The notes under the pieces: model-generated
The model's database searches: none
What the model was told of the DNA's origin: nothing
What the model saw: only the letters and a program-made list of their open reading frames with translations
Shown here: piece after piece, positions 24,739-32,068 of the stretch
Layout: every line of letters starts with the position of its first letter
How positions within the stretch are numbered: position 1 is the first letter of the stretch
From: Paracoccaceae bacterium
GTDB taxonomy: Bacteria; Pseudomonadota; Alphaproteobacteria; Rhodobacterales; Rhodobacteraceae
Assembly: GCA_024227755.1 (NCBI GenBank)
Contig: JAAEUB010000036.1
Location: 1-32,068, forward strand
Direction of reading: 5' to 3'
Length of the DNA stretch: 32,068 bases
Made by a program: the position numbers and the translations under genes

Positions 24739-25817
24739 AACAGGTGCCCGGACTTCTTCGCCTTGGTCGCCAGATAGGCGGCGTTATGGTCGGAATGCCC
24801 TGCCATGTGGGGCACGCGTTCGCTTACATCAATGCCGTTTGCCTTCATCATTTCGACCTTGGCCGGGTTGTTTGTCATCAACCGGACAGCAGAAAAACCC
24901 ATATGTTTCAATATGTCAGCGCCAATGCGGAAATCTCGTTCGTCATCCTCAAAGCCCAACCGGTGATTGGCCTCGACCGTGTCAAAACCCTGATCCTGCA
25001 GGCTGTAGGCGCGCATCTTGTTGGCCAGTCCGATGCCGCGCCCCTCTTGATTAAGGTACAGCAAAATGCCCGCACCTTGCGCCCCCATAGCATCCAGCGC
25101 AGCACGCAGCTGTGGGCCGCAATCGCATTTCAAAGACCCCAGAATATCGCCGGTAAAACAGGCCGAATGAATGCGCGCCAGCACCGGCTTGGCACGGTCC
25201 GGCCTGCCAATCTCAATTGCATAATGTTCCTCGCCGCCGTCTTTAGGGCGGAAAATATGAACCCGGCCAGCTTCGCTTGCTGCCAGGGGAACGCGCGCGC
25301 TAACCACCAGTTTTAAGGTGCCATTATCCGTTTTCGCGCTGTCCTCAAGGGCGACCAAAGTCAGCCCAAACTGCGTCGCCAGCGCCGCGCCGTCCGGAAC
25401 CTCGACCAGCAAAGCTGAGGGCAAAAGCTGCGCGGCTTTGCATAATTCAAGCGCCGCCGCCGCAAGGCGTTCATCCCCTTCACGCCGCGTCGACAGGGGA
25501 CCTTTCATCGGCATCATCAGGTCATCGACGGGGTCTGCGATGTTGGCGATCCAACGCAGGTCTGCGCCCTCGGGCACTTCAACCCGCGCGACCTTGTCGG
25601 AATATGCCCGCGCCTTAAGTGTTTCGGCCCGGCGTGTGGTGATCGCCAGAACCGGAGCCCCTAGCCCGCGCATATCCGCCAGCCGCACGGCGCTTAATGT
25701 TTCAACGGACGCGGCAATCGCCGCCACACCGTCCGCCACCAGCACCACAGGCACCCCCATACGCAAATCAGCGCGGGCGCGGGCGGTCAGTTCAAAATGG
25801 TCAGGGCTCAGGGTCAT
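24735..25817 (-). CDS. ribA: GTP cyclohydrolase II (riboflavin synthesis)
   Basis: This 360-residue protein has a C-terminal GTP cyclohydrolase II domain (~165-340) with zinc ligands Cys220, Cys231 and Cys233 (CFTGD...KCDCG), NQEGRGIG and LMTNNPAK. The N-terminal ~160 residues form the divergent extra domain seen in alphaproteobacterial RibA proteins; it lacks the clear catalytic motifs of RibB. The enzyme converts GTP to the first riboflavin precursor. It is divergent from the response regulator gene across 163 bp. Confidence 0.92.
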   Translation of the reverse strand: MTLSPDHFELTARARADLRMGVPVVLVADGVAAIAASVETLSAVRLADMRGLGAPVLAITTRRAETLKARAYSDKVARVEVPEGADLRWIANIADPVDDLMMPMKGPLSTRREGDERLAAAALELCKAAQLLPSALLVEVPDGAALATQFGLTLVALEDSAKTDNGTLKLVVSARVPLAASEAGRVHIFRPKDGGEEHYAIEIGRPDRAKPVLARIHSACFTGDILGSLKCDCGPQLRAALDAMGAQGAGILLYLNQEGRGIGLANKMRAYSLQDQGFDTVEANHRLGFEDDERDFRIGADILKHMGFSAVRLMTNNPAKVEMMKANGIDVSERVPHMAGHSDHNAAYLATKAKKSGHLL

Positions 25818-25863
25818 TTCGGGGTGAATATGCTTTCATTTCAGACATCCTTCTAGGCTGAAT

Positions 25864-25898
25864 TGTCAGAATATGAAACATTTCCCGCCATTCTGACA
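25864..25898. promoter_or_regulatory. 9-bp perfect inverted repeat in the ribA/response-regulator intergenic region
   Basis: TGTCAGAAT (25864-25872) and ATTCTGACA (25890-25898) form a perfect dyad with a 17-bp gap, 47 bp before ribA and 83 bp before the response-regulator ATG. No T run follows on either strand, so an operator is more likely than a terminator. The factor is unknown. Confidence 0.45.
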
Positions 25899-25980
25899 CG
25901 ACCGCGTGAGCCGATTGTTGCAATTCTTGCCAAAACCGTCAGCAGAGGACATGTCAAATACACTAGGTAAGGAGAGTGAT

Positions 25981-26667
25981 ATGTCGAACGTGAAGAAAAT
26001 CCTTTTGGTTGACGACGATGAAGACCTGCGCGATGCGCTGGCCGAGCAATTGGTAATGACCGAAGACTTCGACGTGTTCGAAGCGGCCAATGGTTCTGAT
26101 GCCATGGTAAAGGCCAAGGAAGCTCTTTATGACCTTGTGATCTTGGACGTTGGCCTGCCCGATACAGATGGGCGTGAGCTGTGTCGCCTGATGCGCAAGC
26201 AAGGGGTGAAATGCCCGGTGGTGATGCTGACGGGGCATGACAGCGACGCCGATACCATCCTCGGGCTGGACGCTGGCGCAAATGACTATGTCACTAAGCC
26301 CTTCAAATTCCCTGTTCTTTTGGCCCGGATTCGTGCCCAGCTGCGCCAGCACGAACAAAGCGAAGACGCGGTGTTCCAGCTTGGGCCGTATACGTTCAAA
26401 CCCTCGATGAAGATGCTGATCACCGAAGAAGACCGCAAAATTCGCCTGACCGAGAAGGAAACCAACATCCTCAAATTTCTCTACCGCGCCACCGAAGGCG
26501 TGGTGGCACGCGATGTGCTGCTGCACGAAGTTTGGGGTTACAACGCCGGGGTAACCACCCATACCCTGGAAACCCACATCTACCGCCTGCGTCAAAAAAT
26601 CGAACCAGACCCCTCAAATGCGCGACTATTGGTCACGGAAAGCGGGGGATACCGGCTGGTCGCATAG
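25981..26667 (+). CDS. OmpR/PhoB-family response regulator, possibly CenR
   Basis: This 228-residue protein has a receiver domain (~5-118) with acidic DDDED near 11-15, phospho-acceptor Asp56, Thr84 and Lys106, and a C-terminal winged-helix domain (~130-228; TEKETNILKFL, HTLETHIYRLRQKI). It resembles the essential envelope regulator CenR of alphaproteobacteria as I remember it; this is not proven. No sensor kinase lies next to it. AAGGAG precedes ATG 25981; an in-frame start at 25906 is less likely. It is monocistronic. Confidence 0.88.
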   Translation: MSNVKKILLVDDDEDLRDALAEQLVMTEDFDVFEAANGSDAMVKAKEALYDLVILDVGLPDTDGRELCRLMRKQGVKCPVVMLTGHDSDADTILGLDAGANDYVTKPFKFPVLLARIRAQLRQHEQSEDAVFQLGPYTFKPSMKMLITEEDRKIRLTEKETNILKFLYRATEGVVARDVLLHEVWGYNAGVTTHTLETHIYRLRQKIEPDPSNARLLVTESGGYRLVA

Positions 26668-26718
26668 TGCTATAAAAGCTGCACCTGCCATAATTTCGAC
26701 AAATTTGAATATATAATA

Positions 26719-26748
26719 CTTGAGATATGATGGAATTGTTCCCATCTT
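26719..26748 (+). promoter_or_regulatory. RpoH (sigma-32)-like promoter
   Basis: CTTGAGA (26719-26725), a 14-bp spacer and TCCCATCT (26740-26747) match the heat-shock consensus CTTGAAA-N13/14-CCCCATnT closely. The expected start is near 26755. It reads into the small RNA candidate. Confidence 0.6.
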
Positions 26749-26754
26749 AGATAC

Positions 26755-26834
26755 AACGAACCCCTCTCGTGCCGGGGTTATGGCACGAAACCTCCCTGTT
26801 GGACTGCCCGGGCTTTACGCCCGGGCTTTTTTTT
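26755..26834 (+). ncRNA. candidate small regulatory RNA with anti-Shine-Dalgarno seed
   Basis: About 80 nt. Hairpin one is TCGTGCC (26767-26773) with GGCACGA (26782-26788). A single-stranded stretch (26789-26805) contains CCTCCCT, complementary to ribosome-binding sites. A strong Rho-independent terminator follows: GCCCGGGC (26806-26813), TTTAC loop, GCCCGGGC (26819-26826) and eight T. The architecture and RpoH-like promoter recall the stress-induced CcsR RNAs of Rhodobacter sphaeroides, which carry CU-rich seeds. No open reading frame of note lies inside. The 5' end is inferred. Confidence 0.6.
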
Positions 26835-27057
26835 CAGCCGGGCCGAGGGTGGGCGAACACGCCGCGCTGCCCCCATCAAATGCTGTGGACAGAAGCAAAG
26901 GGCGAAGAAGGTCGACAACGTGCGTAACTTTGCGCGTCCCTTCAGGAAAAAACCCGGCACACCTCAATGTTCTCGAATTGCCATGGGAATTCAAATGTGG
27001 GTTGAGGTGCGCAAGTTGCGCGCGTAGATTTGCGCAGCGCCAACAGGAGACCGCCCA
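26835..27057 (+). other. intergenic sequence before xthA
   Basis: This is the remainder of the 390-bp gene-free stretch 26668-27057. After the terminator I see only short imperfect repeats (TTGCGC and GCGCAA motifs at ~26930 and ~27010) and the xthA ribosome-binding site AGGAG shortly before 27058. Confidence 0.4.
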
Positions 27058-27846
27058 ATGCCCTTTACTATCGCCACCTGGAACATCAATTCTGTTCGCT
27101 TGCGCGAACCGATTGTTTTAAAGCTCCTGAAAGAACAGGCACCTGACATCCTGTGCCTTCAGGAATGCAAAAGCCCGGTCGACAAAATCCCGACCGAGGG
27201 TTTTGCCGCCTTGGGTTACACGCACATGGTTGCACGGGGCCAAAAGGGTTATAACGGGGTTGCCATCCTGTCGCGCCTGCCGATGGTCGAGGTTGCGGCG
27301 CATGATTTTGTCAATCTGAACCATGCCCGCCATGTCGCCGGGCAATTGGAAAACGGTGTCACCATTCACAACTTCTATGTCCCTGCAGGGGGTGACAAAC
27401 CGGACCGTGAGGTGAACGAGAAGTTTGGTCAAAAGCTCGATTATCTGGCGGAAATGCGTGATCACTTCCACGCTGAGAAGCCCGCGAAATCCATCCTTGT
27501 CGGTGACCTTAATATTGCCCCGCGTGAAGATGACGTGTGGTCACACAAGCAGCTTTTGAAAGTGGTCAGCCACACGCCGATTGAGGTCGAAGCTTTGGCC
27601 CAGATACAGGATGCAGGCGGCTGGATCGATATCACCAGGCAGGATATCCCCGAGGGTAAGGTTTATTCGTGGTGGTCCTACCGCTCGCCCCAATGGGCAG
27701 AGGCCGATAAAGGTCGCCGCCTTGACCATATCTGGGCATCGCCCGACATCTCAAATGCCGGTCACGGCAGTCGAGTTTATCGCGAAGCACGCGGCTGGGA
27801 AAAACCTTCGGACCACGCGCCGGTATTCGCAACATTTGACCTTTAA
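27058..27846 (+). CDS. xthA: exodeoxyribonuclease III
   Basis: This 262-residue member of the exonuclease/endonuclease/phosphatase superfamily has AP endonuclease and 3'-repair activity. Motifs: TWNIN (7-11), LQECK with Glu36 as metal ligand, GDLNIAP (~150) and the C-terminal RRLDHIWAS and SDHAPV with catalytic Asp and His. The length is normal. It is preceded by an AGGAG ribosome-binding site. Confidence 0.95.
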   Translation: MPFTIATWNINSVRLREPIVLKLLKEQAPDILCLQECKSPVDKIPTEGFAALGYTHMVARGQKGYNGVAILSRLPMVEVAAHDFVNLNHARHVAGQLENGVTIHNFYVPAGGDKPDREVNEKFGQKLDYLAEMRDHFHAEKPAKSILVGDLNIAPREDDVWSHKQLLKVVSHTPIEVEALAQIQDAGGWIDITRQDIPEGKVYSWWSYRSPQWAEADKGRRLDHIWASPDISNAGHGSRVYREARGWEKPSDHAPVFATFDL

Positions 27847-27898
27847 AAATGGGCATTGAACGCGCATATACCAAAAAACGAATTTGAAGGAGCTGGCT

Positions 27899-28816
27899 AT
27901 GCTGGAACTAAACCAAGGAAACGGAGCTGCCCCAACGGGCGAATTGGTCAAGGAAATCTCGGAAACGACGTTCATGGAGGACGTGGTTGAAGCCTCGAAA
28001 GAGGTTCCGATCATCGTCGATTTCTGGGCGCCTTGGTGTGGCCCGTGTAAAACACTGGGCCCAGCGCTTGAAGCAGCGGTAGAGGCTGCGGGCGGCAAGG
28101 TGCGCATGGTCAAGGTCAATGTGGACGAAAACCAACAGGTGGCCGGGCAGCTAAAGGTGCAGTCGATCCCAACTGTCTATGCCTTCAAAGACGGGCAACC
28201 CGTGGACGGGTTTCAGGGTGCATTACCACCCAGCGAGGTTACCGCTTTTGTCGAAAAGATCTCGGCCTTGTCCGAGGGTGGGGAAGGCGGCGGGCTTGAA
28301 GATGCAATTGCCGCCGCCGAAGAAATGCTTGAAGCAGGGGCTGCTGCTGATGCGGCGCAAACCTTCGCTGCAATTTTGGAAGAAGACGCAAACTCTGCCG
28401 CCGCCTATGCCGGGCTGGCCCGCGCCCATCTGGCGCTGGATGATGCCGATCAGGCCGAGGCGATATTGAACGGCGCACCCGCTGAAATCGCCGACGCGCC
28501 CGAGATCGAAGCGACACATGCGCAAATCGCGCTGGCCCGCCAAGCGGCCGATGTTGGCCCAGTGGGCGAATTACGCGCCGCGGTCGTCGCCAATGAGGAT
28601 GATCATCAGGCGCGCTTTGACCTTGCCGTCGCACTTAATGCGGGCGGAGATGGCGAGGGCGCGGTGACCGAACTTCTGGAACTCTTTCGTCGCGACCGCG
28701 AATGGAATGACGGTGCCGCCAAAGCCCAGCTTTTCACCATCTTTGACGCCCTCAAGCCCGAAGATCCGGTGGTGCTCAACGGACGGCGCAAATTGTCTTC
28801 GATGATCTTTGCCTGA
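27899..28816 (+). CDS. cnoX: thioredoxin-TPR protein (CnoX/YbbN-like)
   Basis: This 305-residue protein has an N-terminal thioredoxin domain (~18-125) with an intact WCGPC active site (46-50) and SIPTVYAF with the cis-proline, then helical TPR-type repeats to the end. This layout is that of CnoX/YbbN, a chaperone-holdase that protects clients under oxidative stress and hands them to GroEL or DnaK. The active site here keeps both cysteines, unlike E. coli YbbN. ATG 27899 has GAAGGAG upstream; an in-frame TTG at 27884 would overlap that site. Confidence 0.85.
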   Translation: MLELNQGNGAAPTGELVKEISETTFMEDVVEASKEVPIIVDFWAPWCGPCKTLGPALEAAVEAAGGKVRMVKVNVDENQQVAGQLKVQSIPTVYAFKDGQPVDGFQGALPPSEVTAFVEKISALSEGGEGGGLEDAIAAAEEMLEAGAAADAAQTFAAILEEDANSAAAYAGLARAHLALDDADQAEAILNGAPAEIADAPEIEATHAQIALARQAADVGPVGELRAAVVANEDDHQARFDLAVALNAGGDGEGAVTELLELFRRDREWNDGAAKAQLFTIFDALKPEDPVVLNGRRKLSSMIFA

Positions 28817-28856
28817 TTTGTTTGGCGAAAAAGACAAAACCGCCTATTCTGGCTTA

Positions 28857-29495
28857 ATGTACACGCCCGCCGATCTTCCCGAAACGCTCCCGATATTTCC
28901 ATTATCGGGGGCGCTTTTGTTGCCACGTGGGCATTTGCCTCTGCACATATTTGAGCCGCGATTTCTGACAATGCTGGATGATGCGCTTCGTTCAGGCAGC
29001 CGCCTTATTGGCATGATCCAACCTGAAAACGAAGATGAGGGGGCGCCACTTAACAAGATCGGCTGCGCCGGGCGCATTACTTCGTTTCGCGAAACCCAGG
29101 ATCGCACCTATATGATCACCCTGACTGGTGTGTCGCGTTTTATACTGGGCAAAAATGAAGACGGGTTTCAGCCTTACCTGCGCGCAAGCGTGGATTGGGC
29201 TGAGTTTGCACGTGACCTGAAAGGACCAGAGCGTGACCCCGGACTGAACCGCGACACCTTTTTGCCCCTTCTGGCCCGGTATTTTCAGGCCGTGGAAATT
29301 GAAAGCGACTGGGATAGTCTGAAAGAAGCTGAAACTGAAATGCTGATAAATGTCCTGGCGGCACTCAGCCCATTTGATGCCAAGGACAAGCAGGCGCTGC
29401 TGGAAGCCCGGACGCTTTCCAGACGACGGGAAATATTGGTAGCGCTGATGGAACTCGCCGCCCGCGGCGGCACAGGTAAGGAGAGGCTGCAATGA
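28857..29495 (+). CDS. LON peptidase substrate-binding-domain protein
   Basis: This 212-residue protein consists of the Lon N-terminal (PUA-like) domain only: [26 protein letters not shown] (~9-34) is its signature. It has no ATPase or protease part. I chose ATG 28857 because the conserved domain begins a few residues later; TTG 28809, 16 codons upstream, is in frame and overlaps cnoX. No good ribosome-binding site is seen for either. It overlaps the Trm112-like gene by 4 bp (ATGA). Confidence 0.85.
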   Translation: MYTPADLPETLPIFPLSGALLLPRGHLPLHIFEPRFLTMLDDALRSGSRLIGMIQPENEDEGAPLNKIGCAGRITSFRETQDRTYMITLTGVSRFILGKNEDGFQPYLRASVDWAEFARDLKGPERDPGLNRDTFLPLLARYFQAVEIESDWDSLKEAETEMLINVLAALSPFDAKDKQALLEARTLSRRREILVALMELAARGGTGKERLQ

Positions 29496-29677
29496 GCGAT
29501 ACGTCACAGGAATTTGACCGCCATATGATCGAGGCCCTGGTTTGCCCGCTAACTCAGGCCACGCTGCGCTATGACGCAGAAATGCAGGAGCTTGTATCCA
29601 AGCCCGCCCGCCTGGCATTCCCCATCCGCGGTAGCATCCCGATTATGCTGGTCGACGAAGCCCGTAAACTTGATTAA
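29492..29677 (+). CDS. Trm112-like small protein
   Basis: This 61-residue protein of the Trm112 family has [11 protein letters not shown] (~15-25) and [16 protein letters not shown] (~43-58). It has only one cysteine, so it lacks the zinc site of eukaryotic Trm112, as is common in bacteria. It may activate a methyltransferase; the partner is unknown. It is the last gene of the xthA-cnoX-LON run. Confidence 0.85.
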   Translation: MSDTSQEFDRHMIEALVCPLTQATLRYDAEMQELVSKPARLAFPIRGSIPIMLVDEARKLD

Positions 29678-29679
29678 AG

Positions 29680-29723
29680 CGTTTCGCCAAGTTCCCTGTA
29701 GTAAATGCAGGGCGAAACGTTTT
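29680..29723 (+). terminator. terminator after the Trm112-like gene
   Basis: CGTTTCGCC (29680-29688) pairs with GGCGAAACG (29711-29719), then TTTT. The 22-base interior includes a second possible pairing of CCCTG with CAGGG. The hairpin starts 2 bp after the stop codon and leads straight into repeat copy 2. Confidence 0.7.
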
Positions 29724-29732
29724 AAAAAATAT

Positions 29733-29802
29733 GTGCGCCTTCGGCGCGCATGATATCTCGTCATCCGCCTGCGGCTTCTTCCTCGGAATGCTTCCGGTGG
29801 GG
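29733..29802. repeat. 70-bp dispersed intergenic element, copy 2
   Basis: This is the second copy of the element at 8926-8995, with 65 of 70 matches and the same orientation. The changes are scattered single bases; the GCGCC/GGCGC hairpin is unchanged. It lies between the Trm112-like gene and the amidase gene, 20.8 kb from copy 1. Confidence 0.8.
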
Positions 29803-29829
29803 TATTTTGGATGAGGAAAAGGGGCAGGG

Positions 29830-31158
29830 ATGAACGCGAGTTGGCTGAAAATGAGCGCTGCGGATCTGGGGCGCGGTATTGATGCTGGTAGGATTGATCC
29901 GGTCGATCTGACCAAGACCTATCTTGAGGCAATCCGCGCACATCCTTTTAAAAACCGCATCTATGCCCGACTGACAGGGGACCGTGCTTTGGCCGAGGCC
30001 AAGGCTGCCGCGGCGCGGGCAAAATCGGGCATGCGTTTTGGCCCGCTTGATGGCGTCCCAATATCATGGAAGGATCTTTACGACACGGCGGGTGTGATTA
30101 CCGAGGCTGGTTCGGAGCTTTTGCAGGGAAGAACGCCCGGTGCTGACGCAGAGGTTTTGAAAAACGCCACCTTGGCTGGGCTTGTTTGTCTGGGCAAGAC
30201 CCATATGACAGAGCTGGCATTTTCAGGGCTTGGCCTTAATCCCGTTACCGAAAGCCCGCCTTGCGTCAACGATCACGAAGCTGTGTCAGGCGGGTCATCG
30301 TCAGGTGCTGCGACGTCTGTTGCCTTTGGGCTTGCAGCCTGCGGTATCGGCTCAGACACTGGCGGTTCTGTTCGTATTCCTTCTGCATGGAATGACCTTG
30401 TGGGGTTGAAAACCACCTCGGGCCGCTTGTCCCTTAGGGGTGTCGTACCATTGGCGGCAAAGTTTGATACTGTAGGGCCATTGGCGCGCTCGGTTGAAGA
30501 TGCGGCCCTTGTGCTGGCAGCCCTTGAAGGCGGTAAACCGGCAGATCTGAACGCGGCCAGCCTGTCGGGAATGCGACTTTTGGTGCTTGAAAACGGCCTG
30601 GCAAATGCCCGCGCCGAACCACTGGTCGCTTTTGAGGATGCAACGCGCAAGCTTGCGAAAGCCGGCGCTGTGATTGAAAGCGCTCATATACCAATAATCG
30701 ACGAGGCTATGGCGCTGGCCGGGGTTTTGTATACCACCGAAGCATACGCTACATGGGCCACGGAAATCGAAGCTAATCCCGAAAAAATGTATGAAGCCGT
30801 GCGCGTCCGGTTCGAAACCGGCAAGCAATATTCAGGCGTCGAATATGTCCGCGCATGGCAGCGCCTTGACGCTATCCGCGCCGAATATGCAGCCATGACG
30901 GCAGGTTTCGATGCGGTGATCCTGCCTTCGTCGTCAATCATGCCGCCCAATCTGGCGCGCCTTGAAGCGGATGCGGAGTATTTCACCTCTGAAAACCTGC
31001 TGGCATTGAACAACACCCGTATGGGTAACCTGACCGGTGGTGCAAGCCTGACCATTCCGACCCATACGCCCAGCGCAGGAATTATGTTCATGTCGCCGCC
31101 GTTGAGTGAAGAGCGGTTGTTGCGCATTGGCGCCGCGGCCGAGGCCGCTCTGGCTTAA
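29830..31158 (+). CDS. amidase signature family protein
   Basis: This 442-residue protein has the amidase-signature catalytic triad: Lys81 (ISWKD), the cis-serine Ser156 in SGGSSSG, and the nucleophile Ser180 in DTGGS, with the usual 24-residue spacing between the serines. The substrate is unknown; it is not GatA by context, since gatB and gatC are absent. GGGGCAGGG precedes ATG 29830. It stands after repeat copy 2 and likely has its own promoter. Confidence 0.88.
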   Translation: MNASWLKMSAADLGRGIDAGRIDPVDLTKTYLEAIRAHPFKNRIYARLTGDRALAEAKAAAARAKSGMRFGPLDGVPISWKDLYDTAGVITEAGSELLQGRTPGADAEVLKNATLAGLVCLGKTHMTELAFSGLGLNPVTESPPCVNDHEAVSGGSSSGAATSVAFGLAACGIGSDTGGSVRIPSAWNDLVGLKTTSGRLSLRGVVPLAAKFDTVGPLARSVEDAALVLAALEGGKPADLNAASLSGMRLLVLENGLANARAEPLVAFEDATRKLAKAGAVIESAHIPIIDEAMALAGVLYTTEAYATWATEIEANPEKMYEAVRVRFETGKQYSGVEYVRAWQRLDAIRAEYAAMTAGFDAVILPSSSIMPPNLARLEADAEYFTSENLLALNNTRMGNLTGGASLTIPTHTPSAGIMFMSPPLSEERLLRIGAAAEAALA

Positions 31159-31204
31159 AAGCCACAGGCACCTGACCCAAACCGTGATTTTCACTGGCTT
31201 TTTC
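31157..31204 (+). terminator. possible terminator after the amidase gene
   Basis: AAAAGCCA (31157-31164), overlapping the stop codon, can pair with TGGCTTTT near 31195-31202, enclosing a small GTGA/TCAC hairpin. A short T run follows. The long interior makes it uncertain. Confidence 0.35.
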
Positions 31205-31284
31205 TGGACCGGGGGCAAAAATCCGGCTATCCTGTCTGCAATAGGGGCGCAACGACCCCTGACCCTGAGGCAGATAGTACGACA

Positions 31285-32068
31285 ATGACGTTTCCCGAGC
31301 GGTTTTCCGCGCTTCCAGAATATGCGTTTCCGCGTTTGCGGAGGCTGTTGGACGTTCATGCGCCCGGCGGTTCGGTTGTGCATATGTCAATCGGTGAGCC
31401 CAAGCATGACTTTCCGCCTTGGATTGCTGACATCATAGCTGAAAACTTAGGGGAGTTTCGCAATTACCCCGCCAATGACGGTACCCCCGACTTGCTGGAT
31501 GCTGTGGCTGAATGGGTGAGTCGTCGTTATGGAGTGACGCTGGATCCTGCGCGTCAGATCATGGCCCTAAATGGCACCCGCGAGGGGTTGTTTAACGCCT
31601 GTCTTGCCCTTTGCCCGGAAGAAACTGAGCGCGGCGAGCGCCCGGTGATCCTTATTCCCAACCCGTTTTATCAGGTCTATGCGGCCGCAGCCGCGGCTGT
31701 CGGCGCCGAACCGGTCTTTGTTCCTGCCACACGTGAAACCGGGTTTCTTCCAGATTATAACGCGCTACCTCACGACGTGCTTAACAGGGTCGAGATTGCG
31801 TACATTTGCTCGCCGTCCAATCCGCAAGGTGCGGTGGCAGGGCGTGATTACTGGGCCAGCCTGATCGCGCTTGCGGAAAAGTATGATTTTCGGATTTTTG
31901 CCGATGAATGCTATGCCGAGATTTACCGTGACACCCCCCCGCCCGGTGCTCTGGAAGTTGCAGTTGAAGGTGGTGCAGACCCTGAAAGGGTACTGATTTT
32001 TCACTCGCTCTCAAAACGCTCAAACCTGCCCGGTCTGCGATCAGGCTTTGTTGCTGGCGGGCCTGACA
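31285..32068 (+). CDS. dapC: class I/II aminotransferase, probably succinyldiaminopimelate aminotransferase (partial, runs off right edge)
   Basis: The reading frame is open for 261 codons from ATG 31285. It is a PLP-dependent fold-type I aminotransferase: SIGEPKHDFP (~35-44), NYPANDGTPDL (~59-69), SPSNPQG (~172-178), FADECYAEIY (~200-209) and the PLP lysine Lys244 in SLSKRSN. The overall pattern is that of the DapC group common in alphaproteobacteria (lysine/peptidoglycan precursor synthesis), but other N-succinyl or aspartate-type aminotransferases are not excluded. The 3' part is outside the window. Confidence 0.8.
   Translation, partial: MTFPERFSALPEYAFPRLRRLLDVHAPGGSVVHMSIGEPKHDFPPWIADIIAENLGEFRNYPANDGTPDLLDAVAEWVSRRYGVTLDPARQIMALNGTREGLFNACLALCPEETERGERPVILIPNPFYQVYAAAAAAVGAEPVFVPATRETGFLPDYNALPHDVLNRVEIAYICSPSNPQGAVAGRDYWASLIALAEKYDFRIFADECYAEIYRDTPPPGALEVAVEGGADPERVLIFHSLSKRSNLPGLRSGFVAGGPD

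Noticed and set aside
26712-26717. TATAAT before the small RNA candidate
   Set aside because: No -35 hexamer at 16-18 bp, and the start would leave a long leader; the RpoH-like pair downstream fits better.
1-32068. CRISPR arrays, tRNA or rRNA genes, transposases, integrases
   Set aside because: I saw no regularly spaced repeats, no tRNA cloverleaf and no protein with such motifs.

Overview
The window looks like a chromosomal segment of an alphaproteobacterium of the Rhodobacteraceae (Roseobacter/Rhodobacter) type. This rests on the housekeeping genes in the right half: a leuS-lptE-holA block with a DUF3576 lipoprotein and a porin beside it, an alphaproteobacterial RibA, YggS, an OmpR-type response regulator, xthA, a thioredoxin-TPR protein, a LON-domain protein and a Trm112-like protein. 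GTGA/ATGA stop-start overlaps are frequent. No database search was possible, so the taxonomy is inference.

Positions 1-17058 form an anaerobic aromatic-degradation locus. korA (2-oxoglutarate:ferredoxin oxidoreductase, cut by the left edge) is divergent from a tightly packed operon had-oah-dch-bcrC-bcrB-bcrA-bcrD-fdx. That operon encodes the ATP-dependent class I benzoyl-CoA reductase (BcrCBAD), its 2[4Fe-4S] ferredoxin, and the three enzymes that carry the dienoyl-CoA product through hydration, oxidation and ring cleavage. KorA would recharge the ferredoxin from the TCA cycle. A leftward regulatory group follows (single-domain GNAT, Rrf2 regulator, hemerythrin, tandem GNAT). It is divergent from hcrC-hcrA-hcrB, which encode 4-hydroxybenzoyl-CoA reductase (reductive dehydroxylation to benzoyl-CoA). 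Translationally overlapping with hcrB are a DUF2249 gene and a polytopic membrane protein that may belong to an O2/NO-related group.

The enzymes follow the Thauera-type pathway (Dch/Had/Oah), whereas the Rrf2 and GNAT genes recall BadM/BadL of Rhodopseudomonas palustris. The had/korA promoter region holds an FNR-type box centred 41.5 bp before a plausible start site. Next to it is a palindrome that recurs, imperfectly, at the two other promoter regions of the locus. I read this as an anaerobiosis activator plus an Rrf2 repressor acting on one regulon.

Positions 17034-25817 hold leftward gst, holA, lptE, leuS and the DUF3576 lipoprotein, a rightward porin and yggS, then leftward L,D-transpeptidase and ribA. 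Positions 25981-32068 run rightward: response regulator, a candidate small RNA with a heat-shock-sigma-like promoter and strong terminator, xthA, the thioredoxin-TPR protein, LON domain, Trm112-like, amidase and an aminotransferase cut by the right edge. A 70-bp element occurs twice (8926-8995 and 29733-29802), each time just after an operon end. I saw no tRNA, rRNA, CRISPR array, transposase or integrase.
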